A DNA stretch of 64,000 nt from Prevotella sp. (GCA_022641735.1 JALCDQ010000001.1:124001-188000); one strand, 5' to 3'. Counted from the first letter of the stretch, positions 51,020 to 60,504 are shown. The notes: generated by a model not told the origin, from the sequence alone. Numbers and translations: made by a program.

Positions 51020-52009
51020 ATGAAAAAGAAATACCAGAACGGCTTCTTCATTTTCGGTCTGACTGTACTAATCATTATGATTACTCAGTTGGACTTTGCT
51101 TCCGTTTGGAGAGGCCTTCAACATGCTGGTTACTGGTTCTTTGCCGTTGTCTTACTATGGGCATTTCTTTACCTATTCAACAATGGAGCATGGTGGCTGA
51201 TTATCAGAAGCCAGCAAGGTGACACGAAGAACGTGAATTTTTGGTGGCTTTACAAGATTACGGTTTCTGGATTTGCCCTCAATTATGCTACTCCAGGCGG
51301 CCTAATGGGTGGCGAACCTTACCGCATCATGGCCCTTGCACCAAAAATAGGCACAGAACGGGCTTCCTCATCGGTCATTCTTTATGTGATGACACACATC
51401 TTTGCTCATTTCTGGTTTTGGTTTTTATCTATATTTCTTTACATTTTCACGCAGAGCATGACGGTCTTTATGGGGATTCTTTTCTTAGCTATAGGATTAT
51501 TCTGCATTCTCGGTTTATGGTTTTTCATTTCGGGATATCACAAAGGATTAGCCAACAGAAGCATGAACTTGCTACGCCATCTCCCATTGGTGAAGAAATG
51601 GGCAGCACCTTTCATCGCCAAACATAAGGACCAACTTGACAATATTGATGTTCAGATAGCTGCTCTTCATAAGCAAAATCCAAAGACATTCATCAGTTGC
51701 GTGCTTTTGGAACTGACATGCCGATTTTCCTCAGCCCTTGAGATTTTCTTCATCCTTCTTGTGCTCATGCCCAGCGTCAACTATATCCAATGCATCCTCA
51801 TTTTGGCTTTCACCTCACTGTTTGCCAACTTGCTTTTCTTCTTGCCCCTCCAATTAGGCGGGCGTGAAGGAGGCTTTCTGATGTCCACTACAGGACTTGG
51901 ATTTGCGGCCAATGCAGGCATTTTCGTCGCATTAATTGTAAGAATTCGTGAGCTCGTATGGACGGGTATCGGATTACTACTCATAAAGTTAGACAAGAAA
52001 AAATCATAA
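51020..52009 (+). CDS. Lysylphosphatidylglycerol synthase TM-region/flippase-like protein
   Basis: Multi-[35 protein letters not shown]. Confidence 0.85.
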   Translation: MKKKYQNGFFIFGLTVLIIMITQLDFASVWRGLQHAGYWFFAVVLLWAFLYLFNNGAWWLIIRSQQGDTKNVNFWWLYKITVSGFALNYATPGGLMGGEPYRIMALAPKIGTERASSSVILYVMTHIFAHFWFWFLSIFLYIFTQSMTVFMGILFLAIGLFCILGLWFFISGYHKGLANRSMNLLRHLPLVKKWAAPFIAKHKDQLDNIDVQIAALHKQNPKTFISCVLLELTCRFSSALEIFFILLVLMPSVNYIQCILILAFTSLFANLLFFLPLQLGGREGGFLMSTTGLGFAANAGIFVALIVRIRELVWTGIGLLLIKLDKKKS

Positions 52010-52063
52010 AAAAACTGCCAAAATTGCAGTTATGTCGAATAAAATGTGTAATTTTGTCACCCA

Positions 52064-53317
52064 ATGAATACATCGGATCTTCAAAAGTTAAAGCAAAGAT
52101 ACAACATCGTTGGTAACAGCGATGATTTGAATCATGCGCTCGACGTGGCCTTACAGGTAGCGCCGACTGACCTTTCGGTGCTGATTGTGGGTGAGAGTGG
52201 CGCAGGAAAAGAGATTATTCCCCGCATTATCCACGATAATTCCCCACGCCGCAGAGAGAAATATTTTGCTATTAATTGTGGCTCTATTCCTGAAGGAACT
52301 ATTGACAGCGAGCTTTTCGGTCATGAGAAAGGCTCTTTCACTGGCGCCATTGGTGAGAGTGAAGGATATTTCGGTGTGGCGAACAGGGGTACTATTTTTC
52401 TCGATGAAGTCGGCGAATTACCCCTTGCTACACAGGCAAGACTCCTCAGAGTGCTGGAGACCGGCGAATATATCCGTGTAGGCGGACAAAGCATCATAAA
52501 AACGGATGTGCGTATCGTGGCCGCAACCAATGTGAACATGCGCAAAGCTATCAGCGAAGGTCGTTTTCGTGAAGACCTCTATTATCGTCTGAACACCATC
52601 CCTATCCAAATGCCTCCACTCAGAGACCGCGGACAGGATATCCTATTGTTGTTCCGTCTCTTCGCCATGCAGATGGCAGAAAAATATAGGTTGCCAAAGA
52701 TTACGCTTACAGAAGATGCAAAACAACTTATGCTGAGCTATAAATGGCCAGGTAATGTGCGGCAACTGAAGAATATCACTGAACAAATGTCTGTCTTGAG
52801 CGAAAACCGTGAGATTGATGCTGATACCCTATCTCACTTCATTCCACGTGACCAAGAGAGCACCGAACTCGCTACCATCTCCACAGGAGGAACTCATTCC
52901 TATGAAAATGAACGTGAGATACTCTATAAAATACTCTTTGAACTGCGGGGCAACGTGTCTGACTTGAAGCAGGATATGAACTCGTTACGCAAGCAGCTTG
53001 ATGATGCCAGAAGTTTGAATGGTGCCAATGGCTTTCAAAGTCATATTACCTCTTATAGTCCGGATGAAAGTATGCCATCCCCTATTAACAACATCCCTAT
53101 TCCTCCACAACCACAGGCTGAAGAAGCTGAAGTTGAAGAGATAAAAGGTGATGAGCAAGATGACCTCAATCTGACCAGCATAGGCAGGCAGATGGTTGAG
53201 AAAGCACTCTCCAAGGCTAAAGGCAATCGCAAGAAAGCAGCCAATGCTCTCGGAATCTCTGACAGAACTCTCTATAGAAAGATAAAGCAATATGGTCTTG
53301 ACACAAAAAAGAAGTAA
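52064..53317 (+). CDS. Sigma-54-dependent transcriptional activator without receiver domain
   Basis: GESGAGKE, GSFTGAIG, GTIFLDEVGELPLATQARLLRVLE, C-terminal Fis-type HTH. Confidence 0.95.
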   Translation: MNTSDLQKLKQRYNIVGNSDDLNHALDVALQVAPTDLSVLIVGESGAGKEIIPRIIHDNSPRRREKYFAINCGSIPEGTIDSELFGHEKGSFTGAIGESEGYFGVANRGTIFLDEVGELPLATQARLLRVLETGEYIRVGGQSIIKTDVRIVAATNVNMRKAISEGRFREDLYYRLNTIPIQMPPLRDRGQDILLLFRLFAMQMAEKYRLPKITLTEDAKQLMLSYKWPGNVRQLKNITEQMSVLSENREIDADTLSHFIPRDQESTELATISTGGTHSYENEREILYKILFELRGNVSDLKQDMNSLRKQLDDARSLNGANGFQSHITSYSPDESMPSPINNIPIPPQPQAEEAEVEEIKGDEQDDLNLTSIGRQMVEKALSKAKGNRKKAANALGISDRTLYRKIKQYGLDTKKK

Positions 53318-53318
53318 G

Positions 53319-53828
53319 ATGAAACGCAAACTTTATTTGCTCACCGCAATGATGACCATCATCTTGGTATCCTGCTCCGTTAGCTATAAATTCAATGGAG
53401 CCAGCATCGACTACACCAAGACCAAAACTATCACGTTAGTTGATTTCCCCAACCGATGCAGCTATGTATGGGGACCTATGGCGCCACTCTTCAACAACGC
53501 TCTCAAGGATGAATTCGCCAACCATACCCACCTAAGCCAGGTGAAACGTAATGGTGATATGAAGATAGAAGGTGAAATCACACAATACTCACAGCGCAAC
53601 AAGTCAGTTTCCAGCGAAGGATATTCTGCTCAGACTGAACTTTCGATGACTGTCAATGTGAGATTTACCAACAATGCCAACCATCAGGAAGACTTTGAAC
53701 GCCAGTTTACGGCATCACAAGTCTATGAGACTACAAAAAATCTGAACTCCGTACAGGAGGAACTTGTCACTGAAATGGTAAAAGACATCGTGAATCAGAT
53801 ATTCAATGCTACTGTTGCAAACTGGTAA
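53319..53828 (+). CDS. LptE-like LPS assembly lipoprotein
   Basis: Lipobox ILVSC, YKFNGASIDYTKTKTITLVDFPNR; gene order before secG. Confidence 0.85.
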   Translation: MKRKLYLLTAMMTIILVSCSVSYKFNGASIDYTKTKTITLVDFPNRCSYVWGPMAPLFNNALKDEFANHTHLSQVKRNGDMKIEGEITQYSQRNKSVSSEGYSAQTELSMTVNVRFTNNANHQEDFERQFTASQVYETTKNLNSVQEELVTEMVKDIVNQIFNATVANW

Positions 53829-53860
53829 GCATCAGACATTCAGATAATTGAAAACAGGTT

Positions 53861-54622
53861 ATGGATTTAGTGCAATTGATTAAACACCCCGAAACGATGG
53901 ACAAGGAGACCCTTTATGATCTCCGCAGTCTCATTGCGCTCTATCCATACTATCAGAGTGCCCGCCTGCTCATGCTGCAGAACCTCTATGTGCTCCACGA
54001 CCCGACTTTCGATGAAGAACTTCGTAAAGCTGCTATCTACATCACTGACCGAAAAGTCATCTTCAACCTTGTGGAAGCTGCCCATTATAAACTTCAGGAA
54101 CCTAAGAAGAATCCAGAGCAGGCCACGGCTCAGCATACTGGTGAGGACCGCACCATTGCCCTCATTGACAATTTCCTTGAATCCATCCCTACGGAGGAAG
54201 CCGACAAGGAAAGCAAGAAGCGCAAGCCCACTCCAGCAGATGCCGCCATTGATTATGTGAGTTATCTGCTCGAAACTGAAAGCCCTGACGATGCCCCGGA
54301 AACTCCAGAAGCACCACAGATGAAAGGTCATGAGCTCATCGATAACTTCATCCGCAATGATGGTGGGAAGATAGATCTCAAAGAAGAGCCAGAATATCTT
54401 CCGGAAATCAATGAGGAATCAGAAAACAGCGGCGAGAATGAAAGCTATTACACCGAAACTTTATCTCGAATTTACATCCAACAAGGAAAATTTGAGAAGG
54501 CTTTGGAAATAATTAAGCGTTTAAATTTGAATTATCCAAAAAAAAGTGCTTACTTTGCAGACCAAATGCGTTTCTTGGAGAAACTCATCCGCAATAGTAA
54601 CGCAGCAAAAGGAAATAAATAA
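53861..54622 (+). CDS. Hypothetical protein with C-terminal TPR-like repeat
   Basis: YYTETLSRIYIQQGKFEKALEIIKRLNLNYPKKSAYFADQ. Confidence 0.7.
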   Translation: MDLVQLIKHPETMDKETLYDLRSLIALYPYYQSARLLMLQNLYVLHDPTFDEELRKAAIYITDRKVIFNLVEAAHYKLQEPKKNPEQATAQHTGEDRTIALIDNFLESIPTEEADKESKKRKPTPADAAIDYVSYLLETESPDDAPETPEAPQMKGHELIDNFIRNDGGKIDLKEEPEYLPEINEESENSGENESYYTETLSRIYIQQGKFEKALEIIKRLNLNYPKKSAYFADQMRFLEKLIRNSNAAKGNK

Positions 54623-54642
54623 TAAAAATAAAACAATAAAAA

Positions 54643-55044
54643 ATGGTTTACACATTATTCGTAGTACTTATCGTACTTGTTTCTATCCTGATGGTTTTCA
54701 TCGTACTCATTCAGGAATCAAAGGGAGGAGGCCTTTCTTCCCAGTTCTCTTCTTCAAATCAGATTATGGGTGTCCGCAAGACCACTGATTTCGTAGAGAA
54801 ACTCACTTGGGGCCTTGCTGCCGCTATGGTCATTATCAGCGTAATCTGTGCCTATATAGCACCTACAGCTACTACCGACCAGAGCGTGCTCGAACAGAAT
54901 GCAACAAAGACAGAAACTACCAATCCAGTGAATACACAAGGATTCGGTACAGGAAAGCCAGCTACTGGCGCTGCAACTGGTGCTCAGCAAGCTCCAGCTC
55001 AGGCTCCAGTTGCTCCTACGGCTCCAACCGCACCAGCCAAGTAA
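54643..55044 (+). CDS. secG: Preprotein translocase subunit SecG
   Basis: LVSILMVFIVLIQESKGGGLSSQFSSSNQIMG. Confidence 0.93.
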   Translation: MVYTLFVVLIVLVSILMVFIVLIQESKGGGLSSQFSSSNQIMGVRKTTDFVEKLTWGLAAAMVIISVICAYIAPTATTDQSVLEQNATKTETTNPVNTQGFGTGKPATGAATGAQQAPAQAPVAPTAPTAPAK

Positions 55045-55131
55045 CTTTTCAGCAAAAATTTTCGTGATTTGTTTGGATAATCCAAATAAATCACGTAACT
55101 TTGCACCCGCCTAAAGAGATTTAGGCGCACA

Positions 55132-55206
55132 TGGTGGATGTAGTTCAGTTGGTTAGAGCGTCAGATTGTGGTTCTGAATGTCGTGGGTTCGAGTCCCACC
55201 CTCCAC
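55132..55206 (+). tRNA. tRNA-His (GTG)
   Basis: GGTGGATGTAGTTCAGTTGGTTAGAGCGTCAGATTGTGGTTCTGAATGTCGTGGGTTCGAGTCCCACCCTCCACC; loop TTGTGGT, T-stem GTGGG/CCCAC. Confidence 0.95.
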
Positions 55207-55208
55207 CC

Positions 55209-55250
55209 TAAATGCTAAGTAGTTGGTTATCAATTATTTAGCATTTTTTG
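55209..55250 (+). terminator. Element-borne terminator just downstream of tRNA-His
   Basis: AAATGCTAA-19 nt-TTAGCATTT followed by TTTG-TTTT. Confidence 0.7.
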
Positions 55251-55270
55251 TTTTATCTCGTCTAAGCATT

Positions 55271-55293
55271 TTTATGCTACATTTATGCTACAC
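55271..55293 (+). repeat. Left 23-bp terminal direct repeat (putative integrase arm site)
   Basis: TTTATGCTACATTTATGCTACAC, identical to 62136-62158. Confidence 0.9.
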
Positions 55294-55622
55294 CCACAAA
55301 AAAAGCCGCTGCAAATCCTCACGGACTAACAACGGCGGCAAAATTTTCATGTGTGCAAATATAGGTATTATTCCCCAATCCACCAAATAATTAACATATA
55401 ATTTCAAACGTGCTTTGCTCTGGCTCCCATCTGTGAGGATGACCGACTGACTAAGCCTCATCACATCACTCAAGCCATTACAGGCGGATATAATCGACAT
55501 GGGCACCGATATATGGGGGGTATCATTTTATAAGTACCCCCATACCATGCCAAACCCCACTACGCCCCTTGCCCCACTCCTCCGACTAAAAAACCAAAAA
55601 CGGCTGTGGGGCTTTCTGTGCA

Positions 55623-55871
55623 TCAAGTCCGAGCCTTTTCCTCGTCTATTCCCTGTTTTTCGTGAAGGTCTATTATCGCCCTGTTAATAGCCATAATCGT
55701 GAGCTTATCAAGTGGCAAGTCGCTTCCATCAAGTTCATACGACCAATTCCCATCGCATGGATTTATATACTTCATCGTTACTTCATAACAATCGCCTTCA
55801 ACATCTACCATTGCGGACAAATCCACAACGTATTTTGTTTCTTCCAGACTCTTGATTTTAAAACTTTTCAT
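55623..55871 (-). CDS. Hypothetical protein (element)
   Basis: Co-oriented with element genes, plausible composition. Confidence 0.55.
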   Translation of the reverse strand: MKSFKIKSLEETKYVVDLSAMVDVEGDCYEVTMKYINPCDGNWSYELDGSDLPLDKLTIMAINRAIIDLHEKQGIDEEKART

Positions 55872-55880
55872 TTTGACTAT

Positions 55881-56150
55881 CTATTTACTTGCCTTCTGAC
55901 CGCTTCGGGCATTGCGTTTATCATTGAATACTTCCTTTGCAAAAGCACTTCTAACAAGTGATGCTATTGCGAAAAGTGCCTTCCTCAAGAGTTCCAAATC
56001 TCCGTAACAATCCACCACCTTATAATCTGGCAAGTTGTATTTTACTTCTCCATTGCCATCTATAAAAGTTTTGCACTTTGTTCCGTTCACATCAATTACA
56101 AAACTTGCTTCCTGCAACTTTGGAACGCCTATTTTAAAATCCTTCTTCAT
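55881..56150 (-). CDS. Hypothetical protein (element)
   Basis: Overlaps the end of the primase gene, co-oriented. Confidence 0.6.
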   Translation of the reverse strand: MKKDFKIGVPKLQEASFVIDVNGTKCKTFIDGNGEVKYNLPDYKVVDCYGDLELLRKALFAIASLVRSAFAKEVFNDKRNARSGQKASK

Positions 56151-57304
56151 ACTACTAACTCCAAATTTAAATTATCTACTAACGTACCGATAACAGGATT
56201 TGCCTGTATCATCCTTTTAAGTGCCTTCTCTGCATCTGTCATTGGCTTCTGGCATTGTTCTTCATCAAGCTCATCCGGTGCTATCACATCGCTTGCTATT
56301 GGCTCCATATCTGCAAGCAGCAAATCGGCAATATCGAATTTCTTTTTCTTCTGCTGCTGTGTGGCATATCTCTCGCAAAAGTCCGATACCATGAATTTGG
56401 CAAAGGTCATTTCTTCGGATTTAGCCTTCCATGTTGTAAAGGTTTCCCCTGTGGTGTCTGTGTCCGGATATACTTCAACATCACGCCCTTCAAGTGCCTG
56501 TAACATATCGGGCTTGAAATAATCAAATCCTCCGCATGATAGCCAATTGAATTTTGGATAAACCATGCTACATATAAAAGCAGTCTTTTCACCTTCGACC
56601 AAGCGAACAGGCTTATCCGGATAGGCTTTAAGAAGGTGCTGACCATATAGACATTGAACCAGATTAAAGCCCTGCAATCTCATTATACTATGCGCCCAAT
56701 TAACGCCAGATTCCTTTATCCTGTGCCCTGTGTCGCCATCGTATGCTATGACCTTGCCACTCCTCACCTTTAAAGCCTCATCTATCTGCCAATAAATAGT
56801 GCTGCCGTTCCGAGTGCTGCCCATATAATAAAGGGCGCAAGCTTTTTCAAGTTCTTCAGTAGTGAAATATCCGCAAAGGTAATATATCAAGTTGTTCTGC
56901 GTGCTTTGGCTCTGGTAAACTATATCCTTATTAATATAAGAAGGTGCCTGCGGCGGCTCCTGCCGAGTAGTCGCTTGATAGGGTGTAAATCTATAAGTTG
57001 AGGCTCTGGCTCCATCCTCATACACATCTAAGTTGTATCTACGTGCAAGAAATTTGACCGCATCCGGATAGGGTAGTTTCTCCATCTCCATGATGAAATT
57101 AATGACATCACCACCCTTTCCACACCCAAAACAATGATATATCTGCCTCGAAGGTAAAACAAAAAAGGATGGTGTCCTCTCATTGTGAAACGGACATATA
57201 CCTTTATAAGATACTCCGCATTTCTTGAGTTCTACATAATCGCTAATAACATCTACTATATTAGCAACTTCTTTAATTCTGTCTATCGTTTGGCTGTCTA
57301 TCAT
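56147..57304 (-). CDS. CHC2 zinc-finger DNA primase with Toprim-like domain
   Basis: IKEVANIVDVISDYVELKKCGVSYKGICPFHNERTPSFFVLPSRQIYHCFGCGKGGDVINFIM; VRLVEGEKTAFICSMVYP. Confidence 0.92.
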   Translation of the reverse strand: MIDSQTIDRIKEVANIVDVISDYVELKKCGVSYKGICPFHNERTPSFFVLPSRQIYHCFGCGKGGDVINFIMEMEKLPYPDAVKFLARRYNLDVYEDGARASTYRFTPYQATTRQEPPQAPSYINKDIVYQSQSTQNNLIYYLCGYFTTEELEKACALYYMGSTRNGSTIYWQIDEALKVRSGKVIAYDGDTGHRIKESGVNWAHSIMRLQGFNLVQCLYGQHLLKAYPDKPVRLVEGEKTAFICSMVYPKFNWLSCGGFDYFKPDMLQALEGRDVEVYPDTDTTGETFTTWKAKSEEMTFAKFMVSDFCERYATQQQKKKKFDIADLLLADMEPIASDVIAPDELDEEQCQKPMTDAEKALKRMIQANPVIGTLVDNLNLELVV

Positions 57305-57319
57305 CGTCTTAATTTTAGC

Positions 57320-57474
57320 GTTTCCGTTTCCGTTTCCTTAAGAGATGGAAACAGGAAACAAGCATTATCTCATCAAAAAGGCAATACCTCCTCATCGTTT
57401 CCTTTATTGTTTCCTTCCGTTTCCTTTAGAAACACATTGGAAACGTTGCTATCTGTTTCAGTGTTTCCGTTTCC
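57320..57474. repeat. Iteron-like cluster: 11 copies of GGAAAC/GTTTCC
   Basis: Hexamer starts at 57320, 57326, 57332, 57347, 57354, 57397, 57409, 57419, 57439, 57463 and 57469 (both orientations). Confidence 0.85.
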
Positions 57475-58473
57475 TCCATCTAAGGGTTTGGGAACAAGTA
57501 ACGACCTTTCAACTCTACGGATAATCTTACTAACATTTCCTTTGGTGCATCCTATTTCGCTGCCTATCTGCTCATAAGTCTTTCCTTGCCGTTTCATCTG
57601 CATTATACGTTCATATTTCTCGCCTGTCGTATCATCCACCTTTGCAAGTGCTTCAAACGGCGTTCTATTTCCTGTATCTGAAAAGCACATATTTTCAGAA
57701 AATCGCAAGTCGTAACTCTCATATTTGTATTGTGCCGGCAAGTAGTTTCCTTTGACGATACAAAGGTGTTTAATATCCGGATTCTGCAAGTCGGACCGCA
57801 ATTCCATCACTAAGCGCATTTTAGCCTCTAAGCCCTGCGAACCAATAAGATTATTTTTAGATGGAGCCAATTCTTCAGTCCGCTTTCCGCAATGATGCAA
57901 GAAGAAGAAAAGGCATTGATATTTATTTGCTAATTGCTCAAACTCATTTAAGAAGGTCCGTACCTTATTATTCTGATTCATCTCTCCACCATATAAATCT
58001 GAAAAGCAATCAATAAAGACGACATCCACCGGCTCACTCTCAAGCTGCTCATCAAGTTTTTTTGTCAAGTCTGTAACATTGAATAAGAATTTCATATTAC
58101 CAAGCAATTCTGTATTTATATTCATATCTTTCGCTTGTCTACGTATCAAGTAGCAAATCGCTGTTTCGTCATCCTCTGTACTCACATATATGGCTTTATG
58201 ATATTCTGCATTGATAGCCATCCCCAGAAAACTTTTAGACTCCGATACTATCGAAAGGGCGAGAAACCTAAGGAACGCTGATTTGCCTGTATCGCTTGCC
58301 CCTGCTATGCAAACAATCCCAGACTTTGGCAATATAGGCTCCACGAGTGTGGGGATATTCTCTACATCTCTTTCATACAGGACTTTAGCAGAAATAAAGT
58401 CGCTTTTCTGCTCTTGAGGCTGCGCCTTCTCTAAGTCAGCCTGCAACAATTCTTTTATTTTCCTTTTTGCCAT
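57373..58473 (-). CDS. RepA-like AAA_25 ATPase with C-terminal HTH
   Basis: Walker A CIAGASDTGKSAFLRF, Walker B VDVVFIDCFSDLYGG, LFFFLHHCGK, HTH GKTYEQIGSEIGCTKGNVSKIIRRVE. Confidence 0.88.
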   Translation of the reverse strand: MAKRKIKELLQADLEKAQPQEQKSDFISAKVLYERDVENIPTLVEPILPKSGIVCIAGASDTGKSAFLRFLALSIVSESKSFLGMAINAEYHKAIYVSTEDDETAICYLIRRQAKDMNINTELLGNMKFLFNVTDLTKKLDEQLESEPVDVVFIDCFSDLYGGEMNQNNKVRTFLNEFEQLANKYQCLFFFLHHCGKRTEELAPSKNNLIGSQGLEAKMRLVMELRSDLQNPDIKHLCIVKGNYLPAQYKYESYDLRFSENMCFSDTGNRTPFEALAKVDDTTGEKYERIMQMKRQGKTYEQIGSEIGCTKGNVSKIIRRVERSLLVPKPLDGGNGNTETDSNVSNVFLKETEGNNKGNDEEVLPF

Positions 58474-58476
58474 ACC

Positions 58477-58767
58477 TTATTTATTATAAGTGTGTTTATA
58501 CTTGCCCACTCCATCACTTTCAGCACGCTGTATCTCACTTTCTGCAAACAGGACTCGACGACCTATTTTAATAGGCGTTATCTTACCATCTTTCACGTAA
58601 CTGCTAAGAGTGGGCAACGTGATATTCCACCTATCACAAACCTGCTTCCGAGTGTATCGGTTTTCATCTACAACTTGCGGTGCATTAGCCGCCATTGCTT
58701 CACTTACTGCATCCTTTATAATAGGCTGCAAGAGATTTCTAAGCATTTCTGTAATTTCTTCGCTCAT
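58477..58767 (-). CDS. Excisionase-like helix-turn-helix protein
   Basis: RYTRKQVCDRWNITLPTLSSYVKDGKITPIKIGRRVLFAESEIQRA. Confidence 0.85.
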   Translation of the reverse strand: MSEEITEMLRNLLQPIIKDAVSEAMAANAPQVVDENRYTRKQVCDRWNITLPTLSSYVKDGKITPIKIGRRVLFAESEIQRAESDGVGKYKHTYNK

Positions 58768-58893
58768 AATCTTTTCTTTTAAAGTTTATGCTGCAAAGAA
58801 ACAAAGAATAAAAGAAAACAGAATAAAAAAAAAGTTGTTATAAGTTGAAACAATAATTAACAACCTACAACAACCTGTAAAGACTAAATTTTA

Positions 58894-59655
58894 TTACTTT
58901 TCTTCAAAGATGATGACATTAGACGATTTTACTCCGGCATTTGGATTTGTTACTCGCATATATTTAGAAATAGCCTCCCAACTTCCGTTAATTTTAAATT
59001 CCGACTCGAATTCTTTTCTCGAAGGTGCTTTGCTAATATATCCTTTTTGGCACGCCTTGAACATGACGGCACCGACCATTGCACCACCCTTGTCATCAAT
59101 AAGGAAATGTAATCTCTTTTTGAGTTTCTCCTTGTCATCGTACTGAATTATACTATCAAATGTTTTTTCGGGCAGTGCATTGTTTGTCTTGTCATTTGCT
59201 ACTTTGCTTGCAGATTCCTCTTTCCCATTTAAAACGCCATAAACACCGGTCTTAATATCTACTGATTCCTGTTGAGGCTCTGGAGCCTTCGGCATGATTT
59301 TATCACGGATTTTTTCGCACTCGCTATGGTAACTCTTACATATTTGAAAAAAGCATGAAATATAAGATTCTTCATCATACGATTCTTGATAATTATGTTT
59401 TTCCAAACTCTTTTTATCTTTAGATATATATTTTTCGTATGGCTGTAACTTGTCATACGCTTCAATCGTATATCTCTTTGCTCTCATTAGACTATCATGG
59501 CTTGTATAAAAAATAACTTCATCGTAATAATGTGTTGCATTACCATTCTCTAAACTGCATATTAAATCAAATATTTGAGGGAAATAGTCAATATCTAATC
59601 CCTTATAATGCTTCAAAAGCCTTTTTTCAAGTTTACTTATGTTTTTCTTATCCAT
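58894..59655 (-). CDS. Hypothetical element protein of unknown function
   Basis: Well-formed ORF; C-terminal LHFLIDDKGGAMVGAVMFKACQKGYISKAPSRKEFESEF. Confidence 0.7.
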   Translation of the reverse strand: MDKKNISKLEKRLLKHYKGLDIDYFPQIFDLICSLENGNATHYYDEVIFYTSHDSLMRAKRYTIEAYDKLQPYEKYISKDKKSLEKHNYQESYDEESYISCFFQICKSYHSECEKIRDKIMPKAPEPQQESVDIKTGVYGVLNGKEESASKVANDKTNNALPEKTFDSIIQYDDKEKLKKRLHFLIDDKGGAMVGAVMFKACQKGYISKAPSRKEFESEFKINGSWEAISKYMRVTNPNAGVKSSNVIIFEEK

Positions 59656-59695
59656 AAAAATTTTGCCTTTAAATTTATATCTGCAAAGATAATAT

Positions 59696-60097
59696 TTATT
59701 TTAATAGGTTGTTTGTTATCGTGTGGGATTTAACAAATTCGGGGCTTACTACTGCATCCACTGCATAAAAGTGGGAAAACGCCATACAGGTAACCTTTAT
59801 CTTTTGATAATTAGGATTATAGCAGCATATTTCAATATAAGGAAACCAATCATTATATTTAATAAGTTCTTTTACTACAAATACGCCATTATTCATTTGA
59901 AGGGCGATTAACCTTCCTTCCTGTCTGGTCATTTCCGCTTCTGTGCATTGTATTTCGTGAATTAACAGGCAATCCTTATCTCTCACCCTGTTAGGCGATT
60001 TCGGGCTATCCATGCAATCGCCTTTTACATGTATCATAAATCCGTTTGGGCTGTGCACGTTTAGGCTGCTTATATCAATTTCTTTTTCTTTTTTCAT
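59696..60097 (-). CDS. Stand-alone S24/LexA-like C-terminal domain protein (Cys variant)
   Basis: FMIHVKGDCMDSPKSPNRVRDKDCLLIHE ... GRLIALQMNNGVFVVKEL ... CYNPNYQKIKV resembles LexA/UmuD GDSM...VKRL. Confidence 0.7.
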   Translation of the reverse strand: MKKEKEIDISSLNVHSPNGFMIHVKGDCMDSPKSPNRVRDKDCLLIHEIQCTEAEMTRQEGRLIALQMNNGVFVVKELIKYNDWFPYIEICCYNPNYQKIKVTCMAFSHFYAVDAVVSPEFVKSHTITNNLLK

Positions 60098-60117
60098 AAC
60101 TTTAAAACTGCTGCTGT

Positions 60118-60462
60118 TTATTTTGGGATTACTTCATCCACTACATAAAACGCCCTTATCTTATTAACAGGAATAACAAAAGTTTCAAACTTTGGCACGT
60201 AAAAACAGACTTCAATTGCATTCGGATAGAAAAACCGATAAAGTTCTTTTACTGCAAAATCCTTTTCGGAAAACCTAATAACTATAAGTTTATGCAAAGA
60301 ATTTAGCAAGTTAGTGAAATTTATATCCACCCTGTGAATTCCGAGCCAATAGCCATTTTTAACTCTCATTGGCGAAAACTCGCTATCCAAGCAATCGCCA
60401 CGTACTTCCATAGTAAACGGACTATATCCATCTGCCAAATCTTTGTTTCCCATTGTTTCCAT
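60118..60462 (-). CDS. Second stand-alone S24/LexA-like protein (paralog)
   Basis: FTMEVRGDCLDSEFSPMRVKNGYWLGIH ... DFAVKELYRF ... VPKFETFVIPVNKIRAFYVVDEV. Confidence 0.65.
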   Translation of the reverse strand: METMGNKDLADGYSPFTMEVRGDCLDSEFSPMRVKNGYWLGIHRVDINFTNLLNSLHKLIVIRFSEKDFAVKELYRFFYPNAIEVCFYVPKFETFVIPVNKIRAFYVVDEVIPK

Positions 60463-60504
60463 ACTATATATTTTTAAAATTCGTTTGCGTTGTTCCTTGT
60501 TTTT

